Notes under the pieces: model-generated
The model's database searches: none
What the model was told of the DNA's origin: nothing
What the model saw: the letters and a program-made list of their open reading frames with translations, nothing else
Assembly (NCBI GenBank): GCA_035625915.1
Contig: DASPOR010000022.1
Span: 1 to 57,722, forward strand
Reading direction: 5' to 3'
Source: Alphaproteobacteria bacterium
GTDB taxonomy: Bacteria > Pseudomonadota > Alphaproteobacteria > JACZXZ01
Length of the DNA: 57,722 bases
Translations under genes and position numbers: made by a program
Shown: positions 1 to 8,184 of the stretch, one piece after another
Numbering within the stretch: position 1 is the first letter of the stretch
Layout of the letters: every line of letters begins with the position of its first letter

Positions 1-731
1 CGGCACCCCTTGTCGAGAAAGGGTCGGCCCCGCGTATCGAACTGATCCGCCTCGACCGCACCATCGCCGATCTCGAAGGCCAGCTCTCCTCGACCCGGAT
101 CTCGATCCCCCGCGCCGAGGCAGCACGGGATGAAATCAAGCGCAAGATCGACGAGAAGATCGCGACCTTCCGCTCCGATACGAGTGCGGATTTGGCAAAG
201 CGCCGGTCCGACCTCATGGCGGTCACGGAGAAAATCACGGCAGAACAGGATCGCGTGACCCGCACGGAAGTGCGCTCGCCCGTCCGCGGCACGATCAAGG
301 AAATCAAGATCAACACGATCGGCGGCGTCATTCGCCCCGGTGCCGACCTTGTGGAGATCGTCCCCCTCGAGGACACTTTGCTTGTCGAGGCCAAGGTGCG
401 CCCCTCCGACATCGCCTTTCTCCGGCCCGGTCAATCGGCCATGGTGAAGATCAGCGCCTACGATTTCTCGATCTATGGCGGCCTCAAGGCGCATCTCGAG
501 CAGATCAGCGCCGACGCCATCCAGGAGGAACGGGGCGATGGCAAGGGTGGAAGCTTTTTCCGTGTGACGCTTCGCACGGACAAGAACCACCTGGGGAGCG
601 AACAGAACCCGCTGCCGATCATTCCGGGCATGACGGCGAGTGCGGAAATCCTCACCGGGCAGAAGAGCGTGCTCGACTATCTCCTGAAGCCCGTCCTCAA
701 GGCGCGCGATCGCGCCCTGCACGAGCGTTGA
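1..731 (+). CDS. Type I secretion periplasmic adaptor, HlyD/LapC family (5' end outside window)
   Basis: The reading frame is open from base 3, so the N-terminus lies beyond the left edge; about 242 residues are visible. They run from the end of the coiled-coil hairpin (LVEKGSAPRIELIRLDR) through the lipoyl half-motif VRSPVRGTIKEIKI to the beta-barrel and the C-terminal segment with PGMTASAEILTGQKSVLDYLLKP, which is typical of adaptors of type I secretion systems. Such proteins bridge an inner-membrane ABC exporter and a TolC-like channel. Just downstream lie a broken adhesin N-terminus and a LapG-like protease gene, so the likely job is export of a large surface adhesin (inference). The ABC exporter would be expected to the left of the window. 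The family assignment is secure; the substrate is not. Confidence 0.9.
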   Translation, partial: APLVEKGSAPRIELIRLDRTIADLEGQLSSTRISIPRAEAARDEIKRKIDEKIATFRSDTSADLAKRRSDLMAVTEKITAEQDRVTRTEVRSPVRGTIKEIKINTIGGVIRPGADLVEIVPLEDTLLVEAKVRPSDIAFLRPGQSAMVKISAYDFSIYGGLKAHLEQISADAIQEERGDGKGGSFFRVTLRTDKNHLGSEQNPLPIIPGMTASAEILTGQKSVLDYLLKPVLKARDRALHER

Positions 732-746
732 AACCGCTAGGAGAGG

Positions 747-993
747 CCTCTCATCCTTCGAGACGGGACCTTCGGTCCCTCCTCAGGATGAGGACCATTT
801 TTCACAGCACTTCCTCATCCTGGGGGCCAAGGCGAGCGGCAGCGAGCGTCTCGAAGGATGAGGACCATTTTTCACAGTACTTCCTCGTCCTTCGGGATGG
901 GACCTTCAGTCCCTCCTCAGGATGAGGAAAATCTATTTACCGCAGTCCCTCATCCTGAGGAGCGAGCGACTGCGAGTATCTCGAAGGATGAGG
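747..993. repeat. Four copies of a palindromic dispersed repeat
   Basis: Four units of about 45-51 bases lie at 747-793, 813-863, 883-927 and 948-993, in alternating orientation. Each has CCTCATCCT-type and AGGATGAGG-type ends, with an internal TCGAAGGATGAGG or its complement. A linker beginning AGGACCATTTTTCACAG is repeated at 791 and 861. The units resemble the short palindromic intergenic repeats scattered in many alphaproteobacterial genomes. They could fold into hairpins after the adaptor gene and act as transcript ends. Sequence divergence between units argues against recent duplication. Confidence 0.8.
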
Positions 994-1170
994 TCAATCG
1001 CTGCGGCGCTTGGAAAGAATGCGCAGGGCGTCAAGGTCGCCTCGGATCAAGGCTTCTTTCTTCGCCCGTCGCCATCCCTTGAGTTGCCTTTCGGCCTCGA
1101 TGGCGTCGGTTATGCGATCGAATTCCCAATGGAACACGAGTTCGACCGGCCGGCGTCGAAGCGTATATCG
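994..1170 (-). pseudogene. C-terminal remnant of a GIY-YIG nuclease-family gene
   Basis: On the minus strand this frame reads YTLRRRPVELV, then ITDAIEAERQLKGWRRAKKEALI, then a short tail with a TGA stop at 994-996. This is the characteristic last third of small single-domain GIY-YIG (UrpA/YhbQ-like) proteins, with the conserved RRPVELV strand and the E..QLKGWRRAKKEALI helix. The catalytic GIY and YIG segments are missing, and no start codon or homologous upstream sequence is present. The homology begins at about 1170, exactly where the adhesin-like reading frame on the same strand loses its own character. It is a decayed fragment, probably left by a deletion joining two genes. Confidence 0.65.
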
Positions 1171-1514
1171 TTGAGATCGAGCGATTGAAGCAAATCGGCG
1201 ATCGAAAGGCTAACGCCGTCCGGCAAGGTAACAAGCGTCGAGCCGTCCGGGCTCGAGCCATTTGGAAACCCTTGCAATATGAGCGTTCCGCCGTTCGGAA
1301 AATCGAAAACTAAGTCGCCACGAATAGCGTGCGAGGGAACGTCTAGCGGGTTGAACTCGAAGACAAGTTCCTGACCGGGCGCAATGTCGACGGTGAGATG
1401 CTCGTTCGCCGCTGGCGCCTTGACGACCATCGGAGAGGGGCCGGATTGAGTTGCAGAGGTTGCCGCAACTTGAATCGTCGGGTCAGTAAGTCCTGCAGAA
1501 TCCAACATTGTCAT
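1110..1514 (-). pseudogene. N-terminal remnant of a giant type I-secreted (RTX/adhesin-like) protein
   Basis: From a start at 1514 (or ATG at 1508) the minus strand encodes about 134 residues. The first 115 or so contain VDIAPGQELVFEFNP, GDLVFDFPNGGTLILQGF and a DGVSLSIADLLQSLDLNDI segment. This layout (charged beta-strands ending in ILQGF, then a short helix before the first linker) is that of the N-terminal domain of very large alphaproteobacterial type I-secreted proteins. After LNDI the frame runs into the GIY-YIG remnant and stops at 1110. The expected repeats and C-terminal secretion signal are absent, so this is a truncated gene. Its position between a type I adaptor and a LapG-like protease fits a lost adhesin substrate. 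The family call is by pattern only. Confidence 0.5.
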
Positions 1515-2038
1515 CTCTAATATTAGGTAACGCAAAGGTGGCATCTCTATGAGACGACTCACCCCAAGATAGTATTCCACAGGCTATATCAGCATGCAAA
1601 TGTATTTTGCAAAACCCCCGCGCCATTACTTTGCTATACTGAGCTCCTCTCAGGATTACGACGTAGATCAAATATAAGTATTATTTAATTTTAAGAATAA
1701 ATGACGCAAAAACATCGAGTTCGCCAGAGTGCCGGGCGAGGCCCCGGGCCGGATCGTGCGGGCCGCTTGGTGGTGACAAGTCGGTAAGTGCATCCTCTCT
1801 AAGGGCAGGTGCGATCGAAGCAGGCGACCGAATCTTGTCCTGGCAAGGGGCCGCCATGTCGAAGCCGCCCAAGGCGTCCCGAGGCGATACTATGGACAGG
1901 TCATCGGACGATGTGTCAAAACCTCGCAGCGACGCGTGCGTTCGCTGCAATGAGATGTGGGCTCAGGGCCGGGCGGGGCCGGCGAAACGGGCCTCGCATA
2001 TCGACCGCAACGATGGACTATCGGGCAGGCCTGCAACT

Positions 2039-2746
2039 GTGCTGAATGTGCCGCGAACCTCGGTAATCCTCGCAACCGCGCTCCTGTCTGCGACAGGGGC
2101 AAGTGGCGGCGAATTCAACGGACCGACCGTCCGCGCATCATCACAAGCAAGCTTTCTCGTAGCACCCACGGTCCATTCGACGAATATGGCACGGTTCGAG
2201 AAATGGCGCGATTTGCTTGCGCGATGGGCGCGTGAGCAACGTCTCGCGGCGACAACGTGTGCTGCCAGCAATTCTGTCAATTGTGTGCCGCCGGAATGGC
2301 AGCGCTTATTGAAGGATTTGGCGCAGCTCTCCGACCGGGAGAAGCTGGAGCGTGTCAATTCCGCGCTCAATCGCCATCCCTACGTTTCCTCCTATCAGAA
2401 CTGGGGCGAAGTCAATTACTGGGAAACGCCGTTCGAGTTCCTGCGCAGAAACGGACAGTGTCAAGACTACTCGGTCGCCAAGTTCATGATGCTGCGGGCC
2501 ACGGGATTTCCAAACGAGCGCCTTCGAATCGTCATTGTGCACGACGACGAGCGGCAACTCGACCACGCCGTTCTGATCGCCTACGTTGACGGCGAAGCCT
2601 TGCTTCTCGATAACCAGTTTACAAGTGTGGTGCCGGCCGCAAAAGTTCGCCGATATCGCCCCTACTATTCGATCAATGAAACGGGGTGGTGGCTCTACAT
2701 CGCCGAATCGAACGACCGTGGACATGGGGCTCGGGGCTTGGACTAG
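2039..2746 (+). CDS. LapG-like periplasmic transglutaminase-like cysteine protease (BTLCP family)
   Basis: The mature protein has the family's catalytic triad in order: Cys141 in GQCQDYSVAK, His176 in LDHAVLIAY and Asp191 in LLDNQF. It also has the conserved NWGEVNYWETPFEFL segment just before the Cys. LapG-type members cut the N-terminal region of giant surface adhesins and release them. The GTG at 2039 was chosen because it gives a standard Sec signal (SVILATALLSATGASG). The frame is open upstream from an ATG at 1835, but those extra 68 residues are polar and unlike the family, so the true start is uncertain. No LapD-like c-di-GMP receptor is in the window. Together with the adaptor at the left edge and the broken adhesin at 1110-1514 it suggests a once complete adhesin secretion and release locus (inference). 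Confidence 0.82.
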   Translation: MLNVPRTSVILATALLSATGASGGEFNGPTVRASSQASFLVAPTVHSTNMARFEKWRDLLARWAREQRLAATTCAASNSVNCVPPEWQRLLKDLAQLSDREKLERVNSALNRHPYVSSYQNWGEVNYWETPFEFLRRNGQCQDYSVAKFMMLRATGFPNERLRIVIVHDDERQLDHAVLIAYVDGEALLLDNQFTSVVPAAKVRRYRPYYSINETGWWLYIAESNDRGHGARGLD

Positions 2747-2752
2747 TGCGGT

Positions 2753-2842
2753 GGATTTGAAGTTCCTAGCATTTTGGTCGCATCCGCGTTTAGGAACTTC
2801 AAATCCGAATACCACACGAGATACAATATATTCCTCGTGTGG
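2753..2842. repeat. Two adjacent inverted repeats
   Basis: A perfect 16-base inverted repeat (GGATTTGAAGTTCCTA at 2753-2768, its complement at 2791-2806) is followed by a 9-base hairpin (CCACACGAG at 2812-2820, complement at 2834-2842). Both lie just after the stop of the LapG-like gene and before the convergent AHSA1 gene. A GAATCCGAAGTTC echo follows at about 2847. There is no T-run, so a simple Rho-independent terminator is not obvious. A dispersed repeat or a bidirectional transcript end is possible. Confidence 0.6.
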
Positions 2843-2952
2843 CTTTGAATCCGAAGTTCGCTCACGGCCCCGGCCCCTAATGTGGCGAATTTCGGATCCG
2901 CCACGCGAGCCGTTGGCGGATGATGCCGCGAGGGCCTTAACCCGCGACCCGT

Positions 2953-3447
2953 TCATATCCTTCCAGGTTTGCCGGCAAGGACGTCCGCGAGCTTGTCAAA
3001 CGAGCCACTCCAGCCGTGATCGTGGCTATCGCGCGACTCTTTCGTTTCAAACCGGCCATGGCGAATCGTCATCTCCGTTTTCCGGCCGATCGCTCGGCAC
3101 GTGATCTCTGCCACCGACTCGTGGCCGCTGCGGTGCCCATGCCCGTCTTCCTCCCATGCCCAGGTGAAGACGAGCCGTTCGGGGAATATGATCTCGCGGT
3201 AAACGCCGCTCACCGTATAGACCTTGCCCGACTCGTCGTGCATCCGAATGCGGTAGGATCCGCCCGGCCGTGCATCCATTCTCACCACCTCCGCCTTGAT
3301 GCTGCGCGGCCCGATCCAGCGCGCGATACGCTCAGGTTCAATCCAGCTTCGAAACACTTCCCCGGGTGGTGCATCGAACACTCGCGTCAACTCGAGCGAA
3401 AGGGCTTGATCAGCTTCCGCGGCGCTGGGCTTGCTTGGACTTGCCAT
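2953..3447 (-). CDS. SRPBCC/AHSA1-domain protein
   Basis: 164 residues of the Bet v1-like AHSA1 fold. The N-terminal strand LELTRVFDAPPGEVFRSWIEPERIARWIGP and the following GGSYRIRMHDESGKVYTVSGVYREI are hallmarks. C-terminal EMTIRHGRFETKESRDSHDHGWSGSFDKLADVL matches the END helix of the family. The ATG at 3447 has a good AGGGAG ribosome site 7 bases upstream and overlaps the 3' end of the ArsR gene by 38 bases in another frame. ArsR-AHSA1 pairs are common: the regulator controls a small ligand-binding partner of unknown substrate. The ligand here cannot be told from sequence. Confidence 0.88.
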   Translation of the reverse strand: MASPSKPSAAEADQALSLELTRVFDAPPGEVFRSWIEPERIARWIGPRSIKAEVVRMDARPGGSYRIRMHDESGKVYTVSGVYREIIFPERLVFTWAWEEDGHGHRSGHESVAEITCRAIGRKTEMTIRHGRFETKESRDSHDHGWSGSFDKLADVLAGKPGRI

Positions 3448-3787
3448 GGATCTTCTCCCTGGATTTGCGCGAACCGCGAAGCTGCCGGTCGAGCCGATCG
3501 AACCTCTCGTTCCAGAAGCGGCGATAGAAGGCGATCCATTCGGCCGCCTCACTCAGTGCATGCGCGTTGAGACGACACCGTCGATGCTGCCCGTCACGCG
3601 TACGAACGATCAGCGCCGCGCGCTCAAGCACCTTCAAATGGCGCGAGACCGCGGGAAGGGAGATGGCGAACGGCGCTGCAAGTTCGTTGACCGTCGCCTC
3701 GCCGAGTGCAAGCCGGGCGAGTATCGCGCGACGCGTCGGATCGGCAAGGGCGGCGAAAGTGCCGTTGAGATTCGATGCGTCTATCAC
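3410..3787 (-). CDS. ArsR-family winged-helix transcriptional regulator
   Basis: 125 residues with a compact winged-helix domain. NGTFAALADPTRRAILARLALGEATVNELA is the classical ArsR opening, and ISLPAVSRHLKVLERAALIVRTRDGQHRRCRL is the recognition helix and wing. There is no ELCVCDL-type metal site, so it belongs to the metal-independent group usually paired with AHSA1 proteins. Translation starts at a GTG (3787). The gene overlaps the start of the AHSA1 gene, so the two are co-translated. A double palindrome directly upstream (3798-3825) is the likely autoregulatory operator. Confidence 0.92.
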   Translation of the reverse strand: MIDASNLNGTFAALADPTRRAILARLALGEATVNELAAPFAISLPAVSRHLKVLERAALIVRTRDGQHRRCRLNAHALSEAAEWIAFYRRFWNERFDRLDRQLRGSRKSREKIHGKSKQAQRRGS

Positions 3788-3797
3788 TTGTTTTATC

Positions 3798-3825
3798 CGT
3801 TAATTAACGCATATGTTAATTAACG
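3798..3825. promoter_or_regulatory. Probable ArsR operator: tandem GTTAATTAAC palindromes
   Basis: Two identical 10-base palindromes GTTAATTAAC at 3799-3808 and 3815-3824 are separated by GCATAT. Their centres are 16 bases apart, about one and a half helical turns. They begin 11 bases upstream of the GTG start of the ArsR gene, where repressor binding would block its transcription or initiation. The AT-rich symmetrical form suits a winged-helix dimer. Binding is inferred from position and symmetry. Confidence 0.6.
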
Positions 3826-3886
3826 CCGCGACAGTCTCTGGTCAAGTGCGGACGAGTATTTGCGCCAGCGCGAACCGAGGGTCAGT

Positions 3887-6800
3887 TCAAGCCTTGTGGG
3901 GTGCCGGGCGCCTCAAGTCTTCCTTTTCTTGGGACCGGACCGAGTGATCCCCTGCAATCATCAAGTAGACCGCTGGCACCACGAAGAGCGTGAAAAGGGT
4001 GCCGATCGCAAGGCCGCTCGCAATCACGAGTCCCATGTCGAAACGGGATACGGCACCCGCACCGCTCGCGACGATTAGCGGCACGACGCCGAGTACCATC
4101 GCCGCAGTCGTCATCAGGATCGGTCGCAAGCGAATGCTGGCGGCCGCCTCAATCGCTTCGCGCTTCGATTTGCCTTGCCGCTGCAATTCATTGGCAAACT
4201 CGACGATCAAGATGCCGTGCTTGCTGATGAGGCCCATCAGCGTGACGAGTCCGACTTCGGTGTAAATGTTGAGGCTCGCCCCGCCGATCCCGAGACTTAT
4301 GAAAATAAGCGCCCCCGCGATCGACATGGGCACCGAGACGAGGATGATAAGCGGATCGCGGAAGCTTTCGAAAAGGGCCGCGAGGGAGAGGAAAATAATA
4401 ATCAGGGCGAATGCGAACGTCGTAACGAAACCGCTCGACTCCTGAACGTATTGCCGCGTCAGGCCGCCGTAATCGATCGAATAACCCTGGGGCAACGTCT
4501 TCGCGGCGAGGGCGCGGAGATAGGCAAGCGCATCGCCCAGTGCCACGCCCGGAGTGGCGACACCTTGGATCGTCGCGTCGTTGATCTGCTGAAAATGATT
4601 GAGCGACTCAGGCTCGGTCTTCGTGGTGATACGCGCGACGGTGGAGAGTGGCACCGGGATGCCGTTCACCGAGCCAATATAGTAATCGAGAAGTTGATCC
4701 GTGTTGAGGCGGTAGCGCTGCTGCACCTGCGGTATCACCTTATAGGAACGTTGATCGAGCGCGAAGTAATTGATGTAGCCGCCACCCAGCATCGACGTCA
4801 TCGCACCGCCCACGTCGCTCATCTTCATCCCGAGTTGCGCCGTCTTGTCGCGATCGATCTCGACGGTCGACTCGGGCTGATCGAGCTTCAAATCGCTGTC
4901 GAGAAAAATGAACATTCCACTTTTGACCGCCTCTTGAAGGAATTGCTGCGCAACGTCGTTCAATTGCCCAAAGGGCTCGGTCGTACCGATGACAAACTGG
5001 ACCGGTAGTCCCTGGCTGCCGGGAAGCGGTGCCGGCTGGAAGGCGACCACCCGCACACCTGCCACTTCGCGGCTTAATTGGGTCTGGAGGCTTGGTTGGA
5101 TGTCATTTGAGCTGCGCGTGCGCTGGTCCCACGGTTTGAATACCATGCCGCCGATCGACTGGCCCGGCACGTCGATTTGGAAAACGTGGTCCATCTCCGG
5201 ATATTGAGTGAAAATCTCGTAAAGTTGCCGCGCATAAAGCTGGCGCTGTTGCAGCGTCGCCGTCGGGGGTGCAATGGATTGGGTAATGATGACCCCCTGG
5301 TCCTCCTGCGGGGCGAGTTCCGTCTTGGCACTCGAATAGAGGAAATAGATGCTGGATAGCACGATCGCGGCGAATAGGCCCGTAACCGGCAGATAATTCA
5401 AGCTGCCGTGGAGCCAACGCTCGTAAGGCCGGCGTACCTCCTCGAATCTGCGGTCGATGAAATCGATCAGCCGATCCTGCCAGCCCCGATCATCCAATGA
5501 ATGCTGTTTCAGCAAACGCGAACACATCATCGGCGAAAGCGTGAGCGCTATGATTGCCGAGACCGTGACTGCGCCCACGAGCGTGAAGGCGAATTCGGTA
5601 AAGAGGGCACCCGTCAAGCCCCCCTGAAAGCCGACCGGAACGTAAACCGCGACGAGCACAACCGTCATGGCGATGATCGGCCCACCGAGCTCGCGAGCGG
5701 CCAGGATCCCCGCGTCGATAGGCTTCATGCCTTCATCGAGATGCCGATTGACATTTTCGACGACGATGATCGCGTCGTCCACCACGAGGCCGATCGCCAG
5801 GACCAAGGCGAGCAACGTCAAGAGATTTATCGAGAAGCCGAATATCAGCATCATCGTGAAGGTGCCGACCAGAGACAGCGGAATGGCAATGGTCGGAATG
5901 AGGACCGAGCGCGGAGAGCCCAGGAACGCAAACACGACGAATGTCACGATCAAGAGCGCCTCGATGAGCGTGCGCACGACTTCGTTGATCGCGCTGTTCA
6001 CGAATGCGGTCGAGTCGTAGACGATCTCTCCATTCAGGCCCTGCGGCAGCTGCGACTGTATCTCCGGGAATATCTTGCGCACACCCTTGATGACGTCGAG
6101 GAGATTGGCGGCCGGCGCCACTTGGATGCCGATATAGACCGCCTTCTTCCCATCGAAGCCGACTTCCGTCTCGTAGTCCTCCGCTCCCAACGTCACCTTG
6201 GCGACGTCCTTGAGGCGCACGATCGCATCGCTCGAGTGCTTGATTATCAGGTTCCTGAACTGCTCGACCGAATGCAGGCTCGTAGAGGCGGACAGGTTGA
6301 CCTGCACCATCTGCCCCTTAGTATTGCCGAGGCCGGAGATATAGTCGTTTTCGCTCAGCGCTTGGCTGACATCGGCGGCGGAAAGGCCGTAAGCGGCGAG
6401 CTTGGCGGGATCGAGCCATGCACGAAGTGCAAAATTCTTGGCGCCGAGAATTTCTGCAGTCTGCACGCCCTCGACCGCCTGCAATTTCGGCTGCACAACG
6501 CGAACCAAATAGTCGGTGATCTGATTCGCGGCGAGCACGTCGCTGTTGAAGCCGATATACATCGCGTCGATGGTCTGGCCCACCTTCACGCTCAGCACCG
6601 GCTGCTGCGATCCCGCCGGCAATTGGTTGAGCACCGAATTCACTTTGGTGTTGATTTCGGTGAGTGCTTTGTCGGCGTCGTAGTTCAGGCGCAGGTACAC
6701 GGTGATTGTGCTGACGCTCAACTGACTCGTCGAACTCATGTAGTCAATGCCGTTCGCCTGCGCGATCGCCGTCTCGAGCGGCGTCGTAATGAAACCCGCA

Positions 6801-6976
6801 ATCACCTCGGGGTCGGCGCCGTAATAGGTCGTGCTGATGGTGACGACGGCATTTTCCGTGCGCGGATACTGCAGGATCGGCAGCAGTGCGGCCGAGCGCA
6901 ACCCCAGCACGAGGATCATCAGGCTTACGACCGACGCCAAGACGGGCCGGCGGATGAAAATGTCCGTGAATTTCAT
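3887..6976 (-). CDS. RND multidrug efflux pump, inner-membrane subunit (AcrB/MexF type)
   Basis: 1029 residues, the normal length for the HAE1 group. It starts MKFTDIFIRRPVLASVVSLMILVLG (TM1) and carries the proton-relay pair Asp400-Asp401 in GLVVDDAIIVVENV of TM4. The two halves each have a large periplasmic loop with the porter motifs (YYGADPEVIAGFITTPLE, SSTSQLSVSTITVYL). The second half has the TM10-11 signature GLISKHGILIVEFANELQRQGK, including the conserved Lys. It exchanges protons for drugs or other amphiphiles across the inner membrane and feeds a TolC-like channel. It is the last gene of a four-gene minus-strand operon, 15 bases after the adaptor. The substrate range cannot be read from sequence. 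Confidence 0.95.
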   Translation of the reverse strand: MKFTDIFIRRPVLASVVSLMILVLGLRSAALLPILQYPRTENAVVTISTTYYGADPEVIAGFITTPLETAIAQANGIDYMSSTSQLSVSTITVYLRLNYDADKALTEINTKVNSVLNQLPAGSQQPVLSVKVGQTIDAMYIGFNSDVLAANQITDYLVRVVQPKLQAVEGVQTAEILGAKNFALRAWLDPAKLAAYGLSAADVSQALSENDYISGLGNTKGQMVQVNLSASTSLHSVEQFRNLIIKHSSDAIVRLKDVAKVTLGAEDYETEVGFDGKKAVYIGIQVAPAANLLDVIKGVRKIFPEIQSQLPQGLNGEIVYDSTAFVNSAINEVVRTLIEALLIVTFVVFAFLGSPRSVLIPTIAIPLSLVGTFTMMLIFGFSINLLTLLALVLAIGLVVDDAIIVVENVNRHLDEGMKPIDAGILAARELGGPIIAMTVVLVAVYVPVGFQGGLTGALFTEFAFTLVGAVTVSAIIALTLSPMMCSRLLKQHSLDDRGWQDRLIDFIDRRFEEVRRPYERWLHGSLNYLPVTGLFAAIVLSSIYFLYSSAKTELAPQEDQGVIITQSIAPPTATLQQRQLYARQLYEIFTQYPEMDHVFQIDVPGQSIGGMVFKPWDQRTRSSNDIQPSLQTQLSREVAGVRVVAFQPAPLPGSQGLPVQFVIGTTEPFGQLNDVAQQFLQEAVKSGMFIFLDSDLKLDQPESTVEIDRDKTAQLGMKMSDVGGAMTSMLGGGYINYFALDQRSYKVIPQVQQRYRLNTDQLLDYYIGSVNGIPVPLSTVARITTKTEPESLNHFQQINDATIQGVATPGVALGDALAYLRALAAKTLPQGYSIDYGGLTRQYVQESSGFVTTFAFALIIIFLSLAALFESFRDPLIILVSVPMSIAGALIFISLGIGGASLNIYTEVGLVTLMGLISKHGILIVEFANELQRQGKSKREAIEAAASIRLRPILMTTAAMVLGVVPLIVASGAGAVSRFDMGLVIASGLAIGTLFTLFVVPAVYLMIAGDHSVRSQEKEDLRRPAPHKA

Positions 6977-6991
6977 CGGGGTCGCTCCGCC

Positions 6992-8122
6992 TTATTGATC
7001 GACCGGCAAGGGATTGGCGTCGGCCGTCGGCTTGATCGTATTGTCGATGAGGACGGGCGCTCCATTGCGCAACTTGTTCTGGCCGGCGCTGACGACCATC
7101 TCTCCTTCCTTCACGCCACTCGTGACGGCAACCTGATCGCCACGGGTAGCACCCGTTGTAACGAATGTCTGGCGTGCGACAAGCTGCTGTTGGCCGTTAG
7201 CTCCCTTGCCTTTGTCGTCGACCACATAAACGGTGCTGCCATAGGGATTGTAGGTAATGGCGGTCAGCGGCAGGGTGACGTAGCGTTTCGGCGCGCCGAT
7301 ATCGATGCTCACCGACGCGAACATTCCCGGCAGCAGGCTGTGGTCGGCGTTGCCGAGAGTGGCGCGGACTTGAACATTGCGCGTACTCGAATCGACCTTT
7401 GGGTTGACTGCGGTGATCGTGCCGGGGAATTTCTGATTCGGGTAGGTGTCGACCGATGCCTCGAGGGATTGGCCAACCTTGATCTGATCGAGGTCCTGTT
7501 GGGGGAGATAGAAGTCGACGTAAATCGGATCGAGGGACTGAAGCGTGACGATCGTCGTACCCGCGGCAAGATATTCGCCGAGGTCCACTTGTCGAATGCC
7601 GAGCCGGCCGGCGAAGGGAGCACGAATGAATTTATAATCGACCGTCGCCTGCTGCTGGGCGACCTGAGCCTCGAGGCTCTTGAGCGTCTGCTCGTCGGTA
7701 TCGACGGTTTGCTGGCTCACCGCCTGCGCCTTCAACTGACGCAGGTCCCGCTCGTAGGTGATCTTTGCGAGCGCTGCGTTGGCCTTCAGCGATTGCAGCT
7801 TGGCGAGATCATCCGCCGAGGTCAACTCGACGAGCAAAGTGCCCTCCTTGACGTCGGCCCCGGACTCGAAGTGGATCGCCGATACGTTGCCGGAGACTTG
7901 GGAGCTAAGATCGGCGCCATTCACGGCGCGCAGGGTGCCCACGGAGTCGACGTGCGCCTGCCAGCCCTGCTCGGTTGCTGGCGTGGCCGATACGGTCTGC
8001 AGGGGCGCTCCCTGTGACGCGAAGTATTGCTTGATCTTGTAGTTCTTGAACGCCTGGAAGCCGAAAATGCCGCTGAGCACCAATCCGACCACGATCAGCA
8101 TCACGATCATGCGCTTCGCCAT
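6992..8122 (-). CDS. RND efflux periplasmic adaptor (membrane fusion protein)
   Basis: 376 residues: an N-terminal anchor (MIVMLIVVGLVLSGIFGF), then the split lipoyl domain (VSGNVSAIHFESGADVKEGTLLVEL and VDYKFIRAPFAGRLGIRQVDLGEYLAAGTTIVTL) around a coiled-coil hairpin of about 60 residues. The beta-barrel and membrane-proximal domains follow (GTITAVNPKVDSSTRNVQVRATLGN, LPGMFASVSIDIG). This is the MexH/AcrA-like adaptor that links the pump at 3887-6976 to the outer-membrane factor at 8185-9726. The gene order outer-membrane factor, adaptor, pump on one strand supports a complete tripartite machine. Confidence 0.94.
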   Translation of the reverse strand: MAKRMIVMLIVVGLVLSGIFGFQAFKNYKIKQYFASQGAPLQTVSATPATEQGWQAHVDSVGTLRAVNGADLSSQVSGNVSAIHFESGADVKEGTLLVELTSADDLAKLQSLKANAALAKITYERDLRQLKAQAVSQQTVDTDEQTLKSLEAQVAQQQATVDYKFIRAPFAGRLGIRQVDLGEYLAAGTTIVTLQSLDPIYVDFYLPQQDLDQIKVGQSLEASVDTYPNQKFPGTITAVNPKVDSSTRNVQVRATLGNADHSLLPGMFASVSIDIGAPKRYVTLPLTAITYNPYGSTVYVVDDKGKGANGQQQLVARQTFVTTGATRGDQVAVTSGVKEGEMVVSAGQNKLRNGAPVLIDNTIKPTADANPLPVDQ

Positions 8123-8184
8123 CGCCTCAATCTCCGTTTCTCGCTATCGCACCATCTCGCTTCGCCGTCATCGGATTCGAAATA

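Noticed and set aside
747..993. A CRISPR-like array
   Set aside because: The units alternate in orientation, differ in sequence and are palindromic end to end, and spacers are not unique or of even length. No cas gene is present.
5501..8017. An 838-codon open frame on the plus strand
   Set aside because: It lies wholly opposite the RND pump and adaptor genes and is made of Arg, Asp, His and Glu runs typical of antisense reading in GC-rich DNA.
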